Assembly: GCF_019209905.1 (NCBI RefSeq)
Contig: NZ_JAHUTM010000001.1
Span: 806,001-870,000, forward strand
Direction of reading: 5' to 3'
Source: Corynebacterium sp. TAE3-ERU12
GTDB taxonomy: Bacteria > Actinomycetota > Actinomycetes > Mycobacteriales > Mycobacteriaceae
DNA: 64,000 nucleotides
Position numbers and translations under genes: made by a program
Shown: piece after piece, positions 1 through 8,286 of the stretch
How positions within the stretch are numbered: the stretch's first letter is position 1
How the letters are laid out: each line of letters begins with the position of its first letter
The notes under the pieces: generated by a model
What the model saw: the letters and a program-made list of their open reading frames with translations, nothing else
What the model was told of the DNA's origin: nothing
The model's database searches: none

Positions 1-841
1 CATGGGCATCACCGCGCTGATAATGCGCCCGCAACTCCGACAACCGCCGATCCCGATTACTCAGCGTCATCTCCTCGGGGAAAAACAACACCGCCTTGCC
101 CGCGCGCTCAAGCTCAAAAAGACGCTGCCGAGTCTCGTTATAAATAGCCGGACGAGCAATCATCGCCTCCGCCACCGCCGGATACCGCCGCAACGCACGA
201 CGAATCACATTCGGACGCGACACCTCAGGCTTGACATAATCACGCGTCTGCGACAACACCACCAAAAACTTCTCAAACCCATCAGCAATAGCCACATCAA
301 TAGGAATGCCGCCCGAAGGGCCCAACGCCCCATCGAAATACGTCACCCCATCAATATCCGGCGGACTCATCAATAACGGCATCGTCGACGACGCCCACAC
401 CCGGGCCATCAAATCACGGCGGGAATGCACATCCTCACGACCCCAATACACCGCCTCACCAGTATCAGCCCGCACCGCCCCAATCCGCATAGCAGCCGGA
501 TGGGCCTGATAAGCCGCGAAATCATACGGCGCCTCAGCACCCTCCTGGGAGGCGCGCTCATAAATAAACTCAGCGTTGAAAAACCCATTACCGCGCACAA
601 AAGACCGCCAACCGCCGTAATTACGGTTGGTAGCCATATCCACAAAACCCTGCTGCACCCGGAACCGATCCCGGGATAAATAGTTCACAGCCAGCGACGA
701 ACCAGCGGAAATGCCGCCCACCCAACCGAAATCAATACCTTCGGACAACAACAGATCAATCAACGCGGAGGTATAGGCCACCCGCATCCCGCCGCCCTCA
801 AGGACTAGCGCACCATCGGAAACAAGAACGGAATTCTGCAT
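1..841 (-). CDS. Patatin-like phospholipase, C-terminus cut by window edge
   Basis: Patatin family proteins are serine lipid acyl hydrolases with a Ser-Asp dyad. The reverse strand reads open from an ATG at 841 to the window edge (280 codons, no stop). It carries the N-terminal glycine-rich oxyanion loop (LEGGGMRVAY, about residue 14), the nucleophile elbow GISAGS (about residue 43), and DGALG around residue 170, where the family has its catalytic Asp in DGG/DGA. The length is close to the 280-300 residues usual for bacterial YjjU/RssA-like proteins, so only a short tail is probably missing. It is divergent from the M18 peptidase at 946, with about 100 bases between. Substrate unknown. Confidence 0.85.
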   Translation of the reverse strand, partial: MQNSVLVSDGALVLEGGGMRVAYTSALIDLLLSEGIDFGWVGGISAGSSLAVNYLSRDRFRVQQGFVDMATNRNYGGWRSFVRGNGFFNAEFIYERASQEGAEAPYDFAAYQAHPAAMRIGAVRADTGEAVYWGREDVHSRRDLMARVWASSTMPLLMSPPDIDGVTYFDGALGPSGGIPIDVAIADGFEKFLVVLSQTRDYVKPEVSRPNVIRRALRRYPAVAEAMIARPAIYNETRQRLFELERAGKAVLFFPEEMTLSNRDRRLSELRAHYQRGDAH

Positions 842-945
842 AGCAAAAGACGGTACTGCCAAAGCGCCCACAATGCGTCACAGACCACGGTGTGCCGCAG
901 CAATAACCACACCCCGCCAGCCGGACTACCAAGGTTTTTGGAATT

Positions 946-2310
946 ATGGACACTATGACTGACCACCAGTTGCCACACCAGCCCCACCTGAAAGACCTCA
1001 TGGAGTTTGTGCAGGCGGCTCCTTCCTCCGTCCACGCCGCCGCCGAAGTCGCCCGCCGACTACGCGCCGCAGGGGCCACCGAAGTCGATGACCTGCAACC
1101 TTTCCCCACCGAACCGGGCGCCTACGTACTGGTGCGCGGCGGGGCCGTGGCAGCCTGGGTCATTCCCGAAAAACCCGCGCAGCTACCCGGATTCCGCATT
1201 ATCGGCTCCCACACTGACTCCCCGGGACTGCGGCTCAAACCCAACCTGCAAGACACCAAAGCCGGCTACACCCGCGCCCAAGTGGAGGTCTACGGCGGCG
1301 CACTGCTCAACGCCTGGCTAGACCGCGAAATCGAATTCGCCGGACGCATCGTCACCACCAGCGGCGAAAGCATCATCACTCGCACCGGCCCGATCGCGCG
1401 CATCCCCCAACTGGCCATCCACCTGCACCGCGAGATAGGGGAGGAGGGCCTGAAACTCCACCGCCAAAAACACACCGCACCCGTAGTGGGGCTCAGCGGC
1501 GACCTTCGGGAGACCCTCGCCGCAGCAGCCGGGGTCCGCCCCGACGATATCGACGCCTTCGACCTCATCACCGCCGACACCCAACCGCCGCGCGTATTCG
1601 GCCTCAATGGCGAATTCCTTGCCTGTGGTCGCCTGGATAACCTCATGTCCGTCCACGCCAGCCTGCGCGTATTCGAGGCAATGCTGGCCGATACCCAGGC
1701 CCCCGCCGGCACTGAACACTGGTGCGCCCCACTTTCACCGGCTGGGCTTGCCGAGTCTGGGATCGTCCCAGTGCTCATCGCCAATGACCACGAAGAAGTC
1801 GGGTCGAGCACCACCACCGGTGCGGCCGGCCCGATGCTGGGCGAAATCCTCGAACGCATCAGCATCGCCTTGAATATCGCGCCGGATGAGCGCCCCCTAG
1901 TGCTGCGCCGATCCAGCTGTATTAGTGCTGATGGTGCCCATGCGGTGCACCCCAATTACGCCGAGGAACACGACCCCGGCCACCAGCCGCAGCTTAACTG
2001 CGGCCCGGTGCTCAAAATCAACGCCAACCAGCGCTATGCCACCGACGCCGCCGGCCAAGGCCTGTGGCGCAGGCTCACCAGGGCCGCCGCGGAAACCGCC
2101 GGGTGCCCTATTGCCGCCCAGGATTTCGTCGCCGCCAACCATAAGCCCTGCGGCTCCACCATCGGGCCGCTCACAGCCACCCGGTTGGGTATCGAGGTCG
2201 TCGACGTCGGGGCGCCGATGCTGTCGATGCACTCGGCCAGAGAAATGACCGGCGCGAAGGACCCGTGGCTGCTGGCTGCGGTGCTCGCCGCCTATTGGGC
2301 CGGCAGATAA
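946..2310 (+). CDS. M18 family aminopeptidase
   Basis: This is a cytosolic metallo-aminopeptidase of 454 residues, usual for family M18 (yeast aminopeptidase I, bacterial ApeB), which removes N-terminal residues with two bound metals. Visible motifs are SHTDSPGLRLKP (first His/Asp ligands), GRLDNL, NDHEEVGSS (catalytic Glu and metal ligand), DGAHAVHPNY and, near the C-terminus, STIGPLTATRLG followed by DVGAPMLSMHS with the last His ligand. The start is uncertain: ATG at 946 or ATG at 955, neither with a strong ribosome binding site. It lies 48 bases before an M20 peptidase-family gene in the same direction, which suggests a peptide or amide catabolism cluster. Confidence 0.9.
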   Translation: MDTMTDHQLPHQPHLKDLMEFVQAAPSSVHAAAEVARRLRAAGATEVDDLQPFPTEPGAYVLVRGGAVAAWVIPEKPAQLPGFRIIGSHTDSPGLRLKPNLQDTKAGYTRAQVEVYGGALLNAWLDREIEFAGRIVTTSGESIITRTGPIARIPQLAIHLHREIGEEGLKLHRQKHTAPVVGLSGDLRETLAAAAGVRPDDIDAFDLITADTQPPRVFGLNGEFLACGRLDNLMSVHASLRVFEAMLADTQAPAGTEHWCAPLSPAGLAESGIVPVLIANDHEEVGSSTTTGAAGPMLGEILERISIALNIAPDERPLVLRRSSCISADGAHAVHPNYAEEHDPGHQPQLNCGPVLKINANQRYATDAAGQGLWRRLTRAAAETAGCPIAAQDFVAANHKPCGSTIGPLTATRLGIEVVDVGAPMLSMHSAREMTGAKDPWLLAAVLAAYWAGR

Positions 2311-2358
2311 CTGCCGATTCTTTGAAAACCCGCCCAGTACAGACAACACTGAACAACT

Positions 2359-3843
2359 ATGAGCGAAGAAGCTGCAGTAGACCCGAACGCGCCTGAGGCA
2401 CCACCTGCCGCCGAGGCGACCGCGCCCAAAATCGCGGTGCCTTTCGACGACGTCGTCTCGTGGCGGCGGCACTTGCACGCCCACCCCGAGCTGTCCTTCA
2501 AAGAAACCAATACCGCTGATTTCGTGGAGGGCCTGCTGCGCAGCTGGGATATCGAAACCACCCGGCTCACCCCCACCAGCGTGATCGGCATTATCACCGG
2601 CACTGCGGGCGACCCCGATACCGGGCGCGAGATCGGCTACCGGGCCGATATCGACGCCCTGCCAATCCAGGAAGAAACCGGGCTGGAATTCGCCTCCCGT
2701 AATGACGGGGTCATGCACGCCTGCGGTCACGATGTGCACACCGCAACGCTGCTGGGCGCGGCGAAAATACTGCAGGACCGCCGCGATGAACTCCACGGCC
2801 GCGTCCACTGCATCTTCCAGCACGCCGAGGAGCAGCTGCCCGGCGGCGCCCGCGAACTCATCGCCCACGGCGCTGCCGATGACCTCGACGAGGTCTACGC
2901 CTTCCACGTCGCACCCCACCCGGTCGGTTATGTCGGAGTGTGCCCGGGGCGGGTCTCCACCATGTCCGGCATTGTGCACATCAAGGTCCGGGGCCGCGGC
3001 GGGCACTCGTCAAACCCGCAGCTATCGGTCGACCCGGTGCTCATCGCCAGTGAGGCCACCACGATGCTCAACACCATCGTGGGCCGAAACCTGGACCCGA
3101 AGCACATGAATATTGTCAACGTCGGCTCGCTGCATTCCGGCTCCGCCGGCAACGTCATCCCCGACACCGCCGATATTGAGGTCTCGTTGCGCTCTGTTGA
3201 TGAGACTGACTGGGAAGCGATGTGCCAACGCATCGAAAGGCTGGTCACTGGCATCTGCCACGCCCACGGCGCCCAGGCCGAATTCGACTGGCAGATCCCG
3301 TACCCCATGGTCGTCAACGCGCAGCTCGCCGCAGACCGGGCCTGGCATGCGGCCACCCGCGCCATCGGCGAGCGCCGCGTGTTCCGCGCCTCCCCGTGGG
3401 CCCCGTCGGATGATTTCTCCTACTTCTCTCGGGAAGTGCCGGGCTGCTATATGTTCCTCGGCAGCGGTGGGCCTGAGGTCGGCAACCCCTACTTCCTGCA
3501 TAATTCCAAATTCGATGTTGTGGAACGCGCCATGGTCTCCGGGGTGAAAGTGGAGGTGCAGATCGCCCTCGATGCGCTAGCTCCCGGGCTGCCCACCCCG
3601 CCACCAATGCCGGCAAGCGACGGCTCAGTGGGGCCGAGCCCGGGGTCGATCCCGCCACGCCCGGCCAAACCTGGCCACGGCACCCCGCAGTCCAAAGCCG
3701 GTGACCGCAGCGGCCGGGTCCCGGTTGCTGATGCGGTCGCACCTGAGGCAGACGCAACCACCCCCGCCGGCGCCGGTATTGCACCAGCGGAGCCGAAAAT
3801 TGATGCCGAATCCACCAGCTCTGACCCCCAGGAGACCCGATGA
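2359..3843 (+). CDS. M20 family amidohydrolase with a long disordered tail
   Basis: M20D-type amidohydrolases (hippurate hydrolase, N-acyl amino acid amidohydrolases) hydrolyse amide bonds with two metals. The catalytic domain spans about residues 28-405 and has all expected ligands: HACGHDVH (C122, H124), HAEE (E158), H183, and H381 in YFLHNSKFD. A small dimerisation domain containing GGHSS (about residue 215) interrupts it. From about residue 410 to 494 the protein continues as a Pro/Ala/Ser/Asp-rich, probably disordered tail that the family lacks. The N-terminal 25 residues are also Ala/Pro/Glu-rich. The stop overlaps the next start (ATGA), so translation of the GH13 gene is probably coupled. 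Substrate unknown. Confidence 0.87.
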   Translation: MSEEAAVDPNAPEAPPAAEATAPKIAVPFDDVVSWRRHLHAHPELSFKETNTADFVEGLLRSWDIETTRLTPTSVIGIITGTAGDPDTGREIGYRADIDALPIQEETGLEFASRNDGVMHACGHDVHTATLLGAAKILQDRRDELHGRVHCIFQHAEEQLPGGARELIAHGAADDLDEVYAFHVAPHPVGYVGVCPGRVSTMSGIVHIKVRGRGGHSSNPQLSVDPVLIASEATTMLNTIVGRNLDPKHMNIVNVGSLHSGSAGNVIPDTADIEVSLRSVDETDWEAMCQRIERLVTGICHAHGAQAEFDWQIPYPMVVNAQLAADRAWHAATRAIGERRVFRASPWAPSDDFSYFSREVPGCYMFLGSGGPEVGNPYFLHNSKFDVVERAMVSGVKVEVQIALDALAPGLPTPPPMPASDGSVGPSPGSIPPRPAKPGHGTPQSKAGDRSGRVPVADAVAPEADATTPAGAGIAPAEPKIDAESTSSDPQETR

Positions 3844-5090
3844 GCGCCCCCGACTGGACCGACTACGCCATTGGTTGGCATATCTACCCACTGGGTTTTA
3901 CCGGTGCGCCGGTGCATCCCGGTTCCGCCGCGGCCGCCGAGCCGGATAAACCCCGGCTGGCCCATATTGCGGACTGGTTCGACTACGTCCAGAAGCTTGG
4001 CACCAATGTGGTGCAGCTAGGCCCCATCTTCGAATCAGTCAGTCATGGCTACGACACCCTCGACTTCTACCGCATCGATGAGCGCCTCGGTGATGATGAT
4101 GCTTTCGCCGAGCTCATCGCCGCTGCCCATGAGCGTGGCATCAAGGTGCTTCTCGACGGTGTGTTCAACCACGTCGCCCGGGATCACCACCTGGTCCAAG
4201 AAGCGCTTGCCGACGCCGATAGCGACGCCGCCGCACTATTCGGCTTCGATGACTCCGGAAACCTGCAGTGCTTTGAAGGGCATGAGTCTTTGGTGGAGTT
4301 CAATCATGACTCCGCCGCAGTACGCGAACTCATCACCGATGTGATGAAGCACTGGCTGGGCCGCGGTATTGACGGCTGGCGCCTCGACGCCGCCTACGCG
4401 GTGGCACCGGAGTTCTGGGCGCAGGTGTTGCCGGAGGTGCGCGCCGAATATCCGCATGCGTTTATTTATGGTGAGGTCATCCACGGTGATTACGTCGATA
4501 TCGTCAACCGTTCCGGCCTGGACTCGGTCACCGAGTATGAACTGTGGAAAGCCACCTGGTCCAGCCTGAAGGAAAATAATTTCTACGAGCTGGAATGGAC
4601 TCTGGGCCGGCATAACGGATTCCAGGACGCGTTCCGCCCCGTGACATTTATCGGCAACCATGATGTGACCCGGATCGCCTCCCAGGTCGGCTCTGATAAG
4701 GCAGTTCTTGCCCTCGTTGTGCTGATGACCGTCGGCGGTGTTCCGCTGGTCTACTACGGCGATGAGCAGGGATATACCGGGATCAAGGAGGAACGCTTCG
4801 GCGGCGATGACCAGGTCCGCCCGCTGTTCCCGCCGACCCCGGAAGAACTCTCCGAACTAGGCGAGCCGGTATTCCAGGCCCACCAGGCACTTATTTCGCT
4901 GCGGCGGCGCAACCCGTGGCTACAAGACGCCCGGGTGGAGATCACCTCGGTCGATAATGAGCGCATTGTGTGGCGCTCAGTATCTGCCGACGGCGCCAAT
5001 GGCATCGATGTGGAACTCGATATCACCGAAGCGGCCCGGGCGAAGGTCACCGAAGCTAACGGGGAGAGCTGGTACTGGTCGGCTGGGTAG
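3840..5090 (+). CDS. GH13 (alpha-amylase superfamily) glycosidase
   Basis: This 416-residue protein is a retaining alpha-glucosidase-type enzyme of GH13. The four conserved regions are present: DGVFNH (106-111), GWRLDAAY with the nucleophile D183, YGEVI with acid/base E212, and GNHDVTR (272-278). It lacks a signal peptide, so it should act in the cytoplasm on maltooligosaccharides, trehalose-like sugars or glycogen fragments. It is short for the family: the C-terminal beta domain is reduced and there is no carbohydrate-binding module. It overlaps the upstream M20 gene by four bases (ATGA) and is followed by a strong terminator, so the M18-M20-GH13 genes probably form one unit. Exact specificity cannot be read from the sequence. 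Confidence 0.87.
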   Translation: MSAPDWTDYAIGWHIYPLGFTGAPVHPGSAAAAEPDKPRLAHIADWFDYVQKLGTNVVQLGPIFESVSHGYDTLDFYRIDERLGDDDAFAELIAAAHERGIKVLLDGVFNHVARDHHLVQEALADADSDAAALFGFDDSGNLQCFEGHESLVEFNHDSAAVRELITDVMKHWLGRGIDGWRLDAAYAVAPEFWAQVLPEVRAEYPHAFIYGEVIHGDYVDIVNRSGLDSVTEYELWKATWSSLKENNFYELEWTLGRHNGFQDAFRPVTFIGNHDVTRIASQVGSDKAVLALVVLMTVGGVPLVYYGDEQGYTGIKEERFGGDDQVRPLFPPTPEELSELGEPVFQAHQALISLRRRNPWLQDARVEITSVDNERIVWRSVSADGANGIDVELDITEAARAKVTEANGESWYWSAG

Positions 5091-5099
5091 GCCACCACA

Positions 5100-5140
5100 A
5101 ACGCCCCCGGCCGGGGATACCGGTCGGGGGCGTTCTTTTT
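5100..5140 (+). terminator. Rho-independent terminator after the GH13 gene
   Basis: A perfect 10-bp stem (5100-5109 with 5125-5134, core CGCCCCCG/CGGGGGCG) is followed by C and five T residues. It sits 10 bases after the GH13 stop and also faces the end of the convergent lipoprotein gene. Confidence 0.9.
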
Positions 5141-5158
5141 ACGGTGTTGCGGAAGTCG

Positions 5159-5434
5159 CTACTGAACAGCGTCCTCAACCTCGTTGACGGCATCATCAGA
5201 GGTGCTGTCGACCTCATCGGTGCTGTTGACCTCGCTGGTGCTGTCCTGCAGCTCGCCGTCGGTAGCAGCGTCGTCACTCGGGGTAGTCGACATGTCCTGC
5301 TTATAGCTGTCGGTGGTGGCTTCCTGATCGCCGACGGTGATATCAGAGTCCTGCTCATTCGGCGGGGAGCATGCAACCAGACCAGCAGAAGCAAGAGCCA
5401 GAGCGGCGATGGCGGCGGGTAGACGGTGGCGCAT
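5159..5434 (-). CDS. Small acidic lipoprotein, unknown function
   Basis: The 91-residue product has a short basic start (MRHR), a hydrophobic segment and a lipobox (LVAC, Cys at about residue 22), so it is predicted to be exported and lipid-anchored at the membrane surface. The mature part is rich in Asp, Glu, Ser and Thr, has no aromatic core and is likely unstructured. The fold and family are not recognised. A ribosome-binding-site-like AGGAG lies just upstream of the ATG at 5434. It is convergent with the GH13 gene and lies downstream, on the same strand, of the large membrane protein gene, about 100 bases away. Confidence 0.72.
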   Translation of the reverse strand: MRHRLPAAIAALALASAGLVACSPPNEQDSDITVGDQEATTDSYKQDMSTTPSDDAATDGELQDSTSEVNSTDEVDSTSDDAVNEVEDAVQ

Positions 5435-5538
5435 AAGTGTCTCCTAGAGGCGGGTACATAGGTGAGAAACGCTACTTGCTGACACCAACTCTATCTGACT
5501 GTGCCCGCCGATACGGCACAGTGGGCCAAACGCGGGCA

Positions 5539-7431
5539 CTAAGCACTACCAGCCGGGACCAAGGGCCCCACCCCGCCTGCGCCGACGCACAAGGTAGCGC
5601 CCGGGGTGGCATCGCGCACCACCACGCGCACAATATTGCCGCCGCCGCCCACAGCAACCCACTGGCGCTTCAAATCAGTGCCAACGGGAACCACCGCCGA
5701 ACCCTCGTAGGTCTGCGCAACAGTCTGGTACGGGTTGGGCATTGCCACCCGCACCTGCATCGGTTCGCTGGCGGTGGCATTGAACTCCACCACCCAGTCA
5801 CCTATCTGCACAATGTCCGAAATCGGGACATCCATGGTGCCGGTGCCATCAGCCTCAATCACCATCTGCGAACCGCAATTAGGCACCCCACCGCGCTCCA
5901 TCGTGCCAACAGCAGAGACCTCCGCAGCAATAAGCGCACCACTGGCATCAAACATCTGCGGGCGGTCGGTATAGCGCTCAAACGGCGGCCGGTCGCGCAG
6001 ATCGTCGAACACGTAGTGATACGTGTTCATCGGCCGCACCACCGGCAACAGCACCTCCAAGGGCACCGGCTGATTCAGCACCGGCGTGTTCGGGGCAGCG
6101 TCGGCAAGCGACTTCTTTGTCGTAGCCAACCACGACGGCACCACATCATCAGCCCACGCAGTGCGATAGGCATGCACTGACACCAGCGAAGAGGCCGCCA
6201 GCGCCGCGCCCAGCGCTAACACCAGGTAGCGGGAGCGTTTCGGCAACGGATTCACCCGGTCCGACCAGGCCGCAGCCAGGCCCAAACCAGTCACCATGGC
6301 CACATCGCCGTAATAGTGCAGCGTTTTCGCCAGCTCATTGGCGGTGCCCTCACCCGAACGCACCCAGGTCATGGCTATGAGCACCGCGAACAGGTAGGTG
6401 GTGGCAAAGCTCAGCGGCAGCCACGCGCGCCAATCCCGGTGCATGGCCACCGCTGCGCCCAGCAGAACCAAAATCGCGCCCGTAGAGATCAGCGCCGCAG
6501 GGGCATCAGCCCACGCCTGGCCTGGGGCCCACCGCTCCCAACGCCACGGACCACCTGCCTGAGCAGCCAAAACCTGGCCCAAACCGTTGAGCACCAACTC
6601 CATGCGGGGCTCCCCGGAGGCCTTGCGCGCATCGTCGGCAGCGACGATGCCGTAAATCACTGCCCAGACCAGGGTGATGATGGTGCCCGGAATCCACAGC
6701 CGGCGGCCCCGGTTGAACATCCCAGCTAAGCTGCGCCGCTCCATATACGCCACCGACACCGCCATAGCCGCAGAAACCGGCACAATCGCCAATGACTTCT
6801 CGAAGAACAGCAAAGCAATGATGAGCAAACCACTGGCCTGGGCGGCCTTGGCCACAGAAATCTGCCGCTCACTGCGGAGAGAGAACACCACCGCAGCGCG
6901 CACCCAATAAAACAGCACTAACTGCATCGGCAAGGAGTTCACCGCAGCCGACCACCAGGTACCACCTGGCAGCACCAGCGGGGTCCAGGTAATAAACGCC
7001 AAGGCAATCAGGCCCTGCCAGGAACGCCCAGCTATGGCGTGGATGGTACGCGCGGCGACTAAGCCCACCCCAATCTGAGCAAGCGTCATGATCACCGCCG
7101 GTAACCACCACTGCCAGGGTGCAATGGCGTTGACGGCGGCCTGCAGGAAGAAAGCAAGCGGCGCTAAATGCCCGTCATGGGGTTGCCACCAGAAACTGGG
7201 GGAGAACATCGAGTGCTCCACCGCCGAACCGACGATGATGAAATCATCCCAGTAGAAGGTGCGGCCGCTCAGCACCCAGATATGCCCCACGGTTTGGATC
7301 GCAATGGCGACGAAAACCAGGCGGAGCCATGTCTGTTTAGAGGGGCGACGCTCAAACTGGGCGGCGCGGGCTTTCGCTGCGGCCACCGGATCATCTGCGG
7401 CAGGCACGCCGGGGCGGAACACAGTGCTCAT
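5539..7431 (-). CDS. Polytopic membrane protein, GT-C glycosyltransferase-like
   Basis: The reading frame is open upstream to 7605, but that extension would run through the TPP riboswitch on the other strand. The ATG at 7431 gives a sensible 630-residue protein. It has about 10-12 hydrophobic segments across residues 25-450, then a soluble domain of about 170 residues with repeated beta-type stretches, probably outside the membrane. Near the N-terminus, at the end of the first membrane segment, it has a YWDD motif, as in GT-C glycosyltransferases that use polyprenyl-phosphate sugars, where an acidic pair sits in the first external loop. This suggests, but does not prove, a cell-envelope glycosyltransferase. 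Gene and substrate are not recognised. It is divergent from ykoE. Confidence 0.7.
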   Translation of the reverse strand: MSTVFRPGVPAADDPVAAAKARAAQFERRPSKQTWLRLVFVAIAIQTVGHIWVLSGRTFYWDDFIIVGSAVEHSMFSPSFWWQPHDGHLAPLAFFLQAAVNAIAPWQWWLPAVIMTLAQIGVGLVAARTIHAIAGRSWQGLIALAFITWTPLVLPGGTWWSAAVNSLPMQLVLFYWVRAAVVFSLRSERQISVAKAAQASGLLIIALLFFEKSLAIVPVSAAMAVSVAYMERRSLAGMFNRGRRLWIPGTIITLVWAVIYGIVAADDARKASGEPRMELVLNGLGQVLAAQAGGPWRWERWAPGQAWADAPAALISTGAILVLLGAAVAMHRDWRAWLPLSFATTYLFAVLIAMTWVRSGEGTANELAKTLHYYGDVAMVTGLGLAAAWSDRVNPLPKRSRYLVLALGAALAASSLVSVHAYRTAWADDVVPSWLATTKKSLADAAPNTPVLNQPVPLEVLLPVVRPMNTYHYVFDDLRDRPPFERYTDRPQMFDASGALIAAEVSAVGTMERGGVPNCGSQMVIEADGTGTMDVPISDIVQIGDWVVEFNATASEPMQVRVAMPNPYQTVAQTYEGSAVVPVGTDLKRQWVAVGGGGNIVRVVVRDATPGATLCVGAGGVGPLVPAGSA

Positions 7432-7494
7432 GGTTGTGGGACTATAACCCCGCGGTACCGCCCAATGTGGCCGATCATGTACTTTTGGTCGCAG

Positions 7495-7595
7495 TGCACG
7501 GGGGCCCGAATAGGCGGGCTGAGAGTAAGGCGCAGATCGCCTTCGACCGTTGAACCTGATCCGGGTAATGCCGGCGAAGGAAGCAGATACTGCCA
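7495..7595 (+). ncRNA. TPP riboswitch (THI element)
   Basis: The conserved THI-box segments appear in order: GGGCTGAGAGT (7517-7527), then GACCGTTGAACCTGAT (7545-7560), CCGGGTAATGCCGGCGAAGG (7561-7580) and GAAGCA. The 3' CCGGGTAATGCCGG hairpin and the CUGAGA pyrimidine-sensing helix are intact. It lies about 75 bases ahead of the ykoEDC importer genes, whose known regulation by thiamine pyrophosphate fits. The exact P1 ends are approximate. Confidence 0.95.
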
Positions 7596-7621
7596 CGCGA
7601 CGCACATCGCGCTGGTGGTGT

Positions 7622-7667
7622 CACGGTGAGACCCGTGTGCTCAAGCTATAAAAGCAAAGGAGCACAC
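7622..7667 (+). promoter_or_regulatory. Probable expression platform: Shine-Dalgarno-sequestering hairpin
   Basis: GTGTGCTC (7635-7642) pairs perfectly with GAGCACAC (7660-7667), which contains the end of the AAAGGAG ribosome binding site and reaches within two bases of the TTG start at 7669. A competing 5-bp hairpin, CACGG (7622-7626) with CCGTG (7633-7637), uses part of the same left arm. The two structures exclude each other, as expected for a riboswitch that controls translation. The pairing is read directly; the regulatory role is inferred. Confidence 0.6.
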
Positions 7668-7668
7668 A

Positions 7669-8286
7669 TTGAGTAACTACCAAGAAATCGAACCAGCCCA
7701 CCGCAACTTGAGCTGGCGGCTGGTCGATATTGTTGTCGCCGCCGTCCTCGGTGTGGCAACCGGCCTGATCTTCCTCGTGTGGAACTACATCGGTGGCCGC
7801 GGCTACGAATTCCTCGACGGATTCACCCCCGGCCTGTCCGGCCTGGCCGGCGGCGGCTGGCTCATCGGCGGTGTGCTGGGCGGCCTCATTATCCGCAAGC
7901 CCGGTGCCGCCCTCTTCGTGGAAATGGTCGGCGCCTCGGTATCTGCCGCCGTCGGTAATGAGTGGGGCTACACCGTGTTGTGGTCCGGCCTGGCCCAGGG
8001 CGCTGCTGCTGAACTTGCCTTCCTGATCCTGGCCTACAAGTTCTTCGGCCTGAAGGCCTCCATGTTCGCCGGTGCTATGGCCGGTTTCGGTATGTGGGCC
8101 CATGAGTTGTTCCTGTGGGGCAATATCGAGAAGTCCCTGGAATTCAACATGATCTACCTTGTGGCCGCGATGATCTCCGGCGCCGTTATCGCCGGTGTTG
8201 GTGGCTGGCTGCTCACCCGGGCACTTGCCGCCACCGGTGCGTTGGACCGCTTCGCCGCTGGCCGTGAAGCCCGCGATTTGGTGTGA
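7669..8286 (+). CDS. ykoE: YkoE-type ECF transporter substrate-binding (S) component
   Basis: This is a 205-residue membrane protein with five to six hydrophobic segments. It matches the YkoE family, the S component of an energy-coupling factor importer for thiamine or its pyrimidine precursor hydroxymethylpyrimidine. Support is contextual and structural: a TPP riboswitch directly upstream and a duplicated ATPase plus T-component directly downstream. The start is TTG at 7669 with a good AAAGGAG site 6 bases away. That site is inside the sequestering hairpin, so initiation is probably the regulated step. The stop overlaps the GTG of ykoD by four bases. Confidence 0.88.
   Translation: MSNYQEIEPAHRNLSWRLVDIVVAAVLGVATGLIFLVWNYIGGRGYEFLDGFTPGLSGLAGGGWLIGGVLGGLIIRKPGAALFVEMVGASVSAAVGNEWGYTVLWSGLAQGAAAELAFLILAYKFFGLKASMFAGAMAGFGMWAHELFLWGNIEKSLEFNMIYLVAAMISGAVIAGVGGWLLTRALAATGALDRFAAGREARDLV

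Noticed and set aside
1897-3006. A 369-codon minus-strand frame opposite the M18 and M20 genes
   Set aside because: It crosses the M18 stop and the M20 catalytic motifs on the other strand and shows no domain.
7432-7605. N-terminal extension of the GT-C-like membrane protein
   Set aside because: It would overlap the TPP riboswitch and has low-complexity, Arg/Pro-rich composition. ATG 7431 starts the conserved part.
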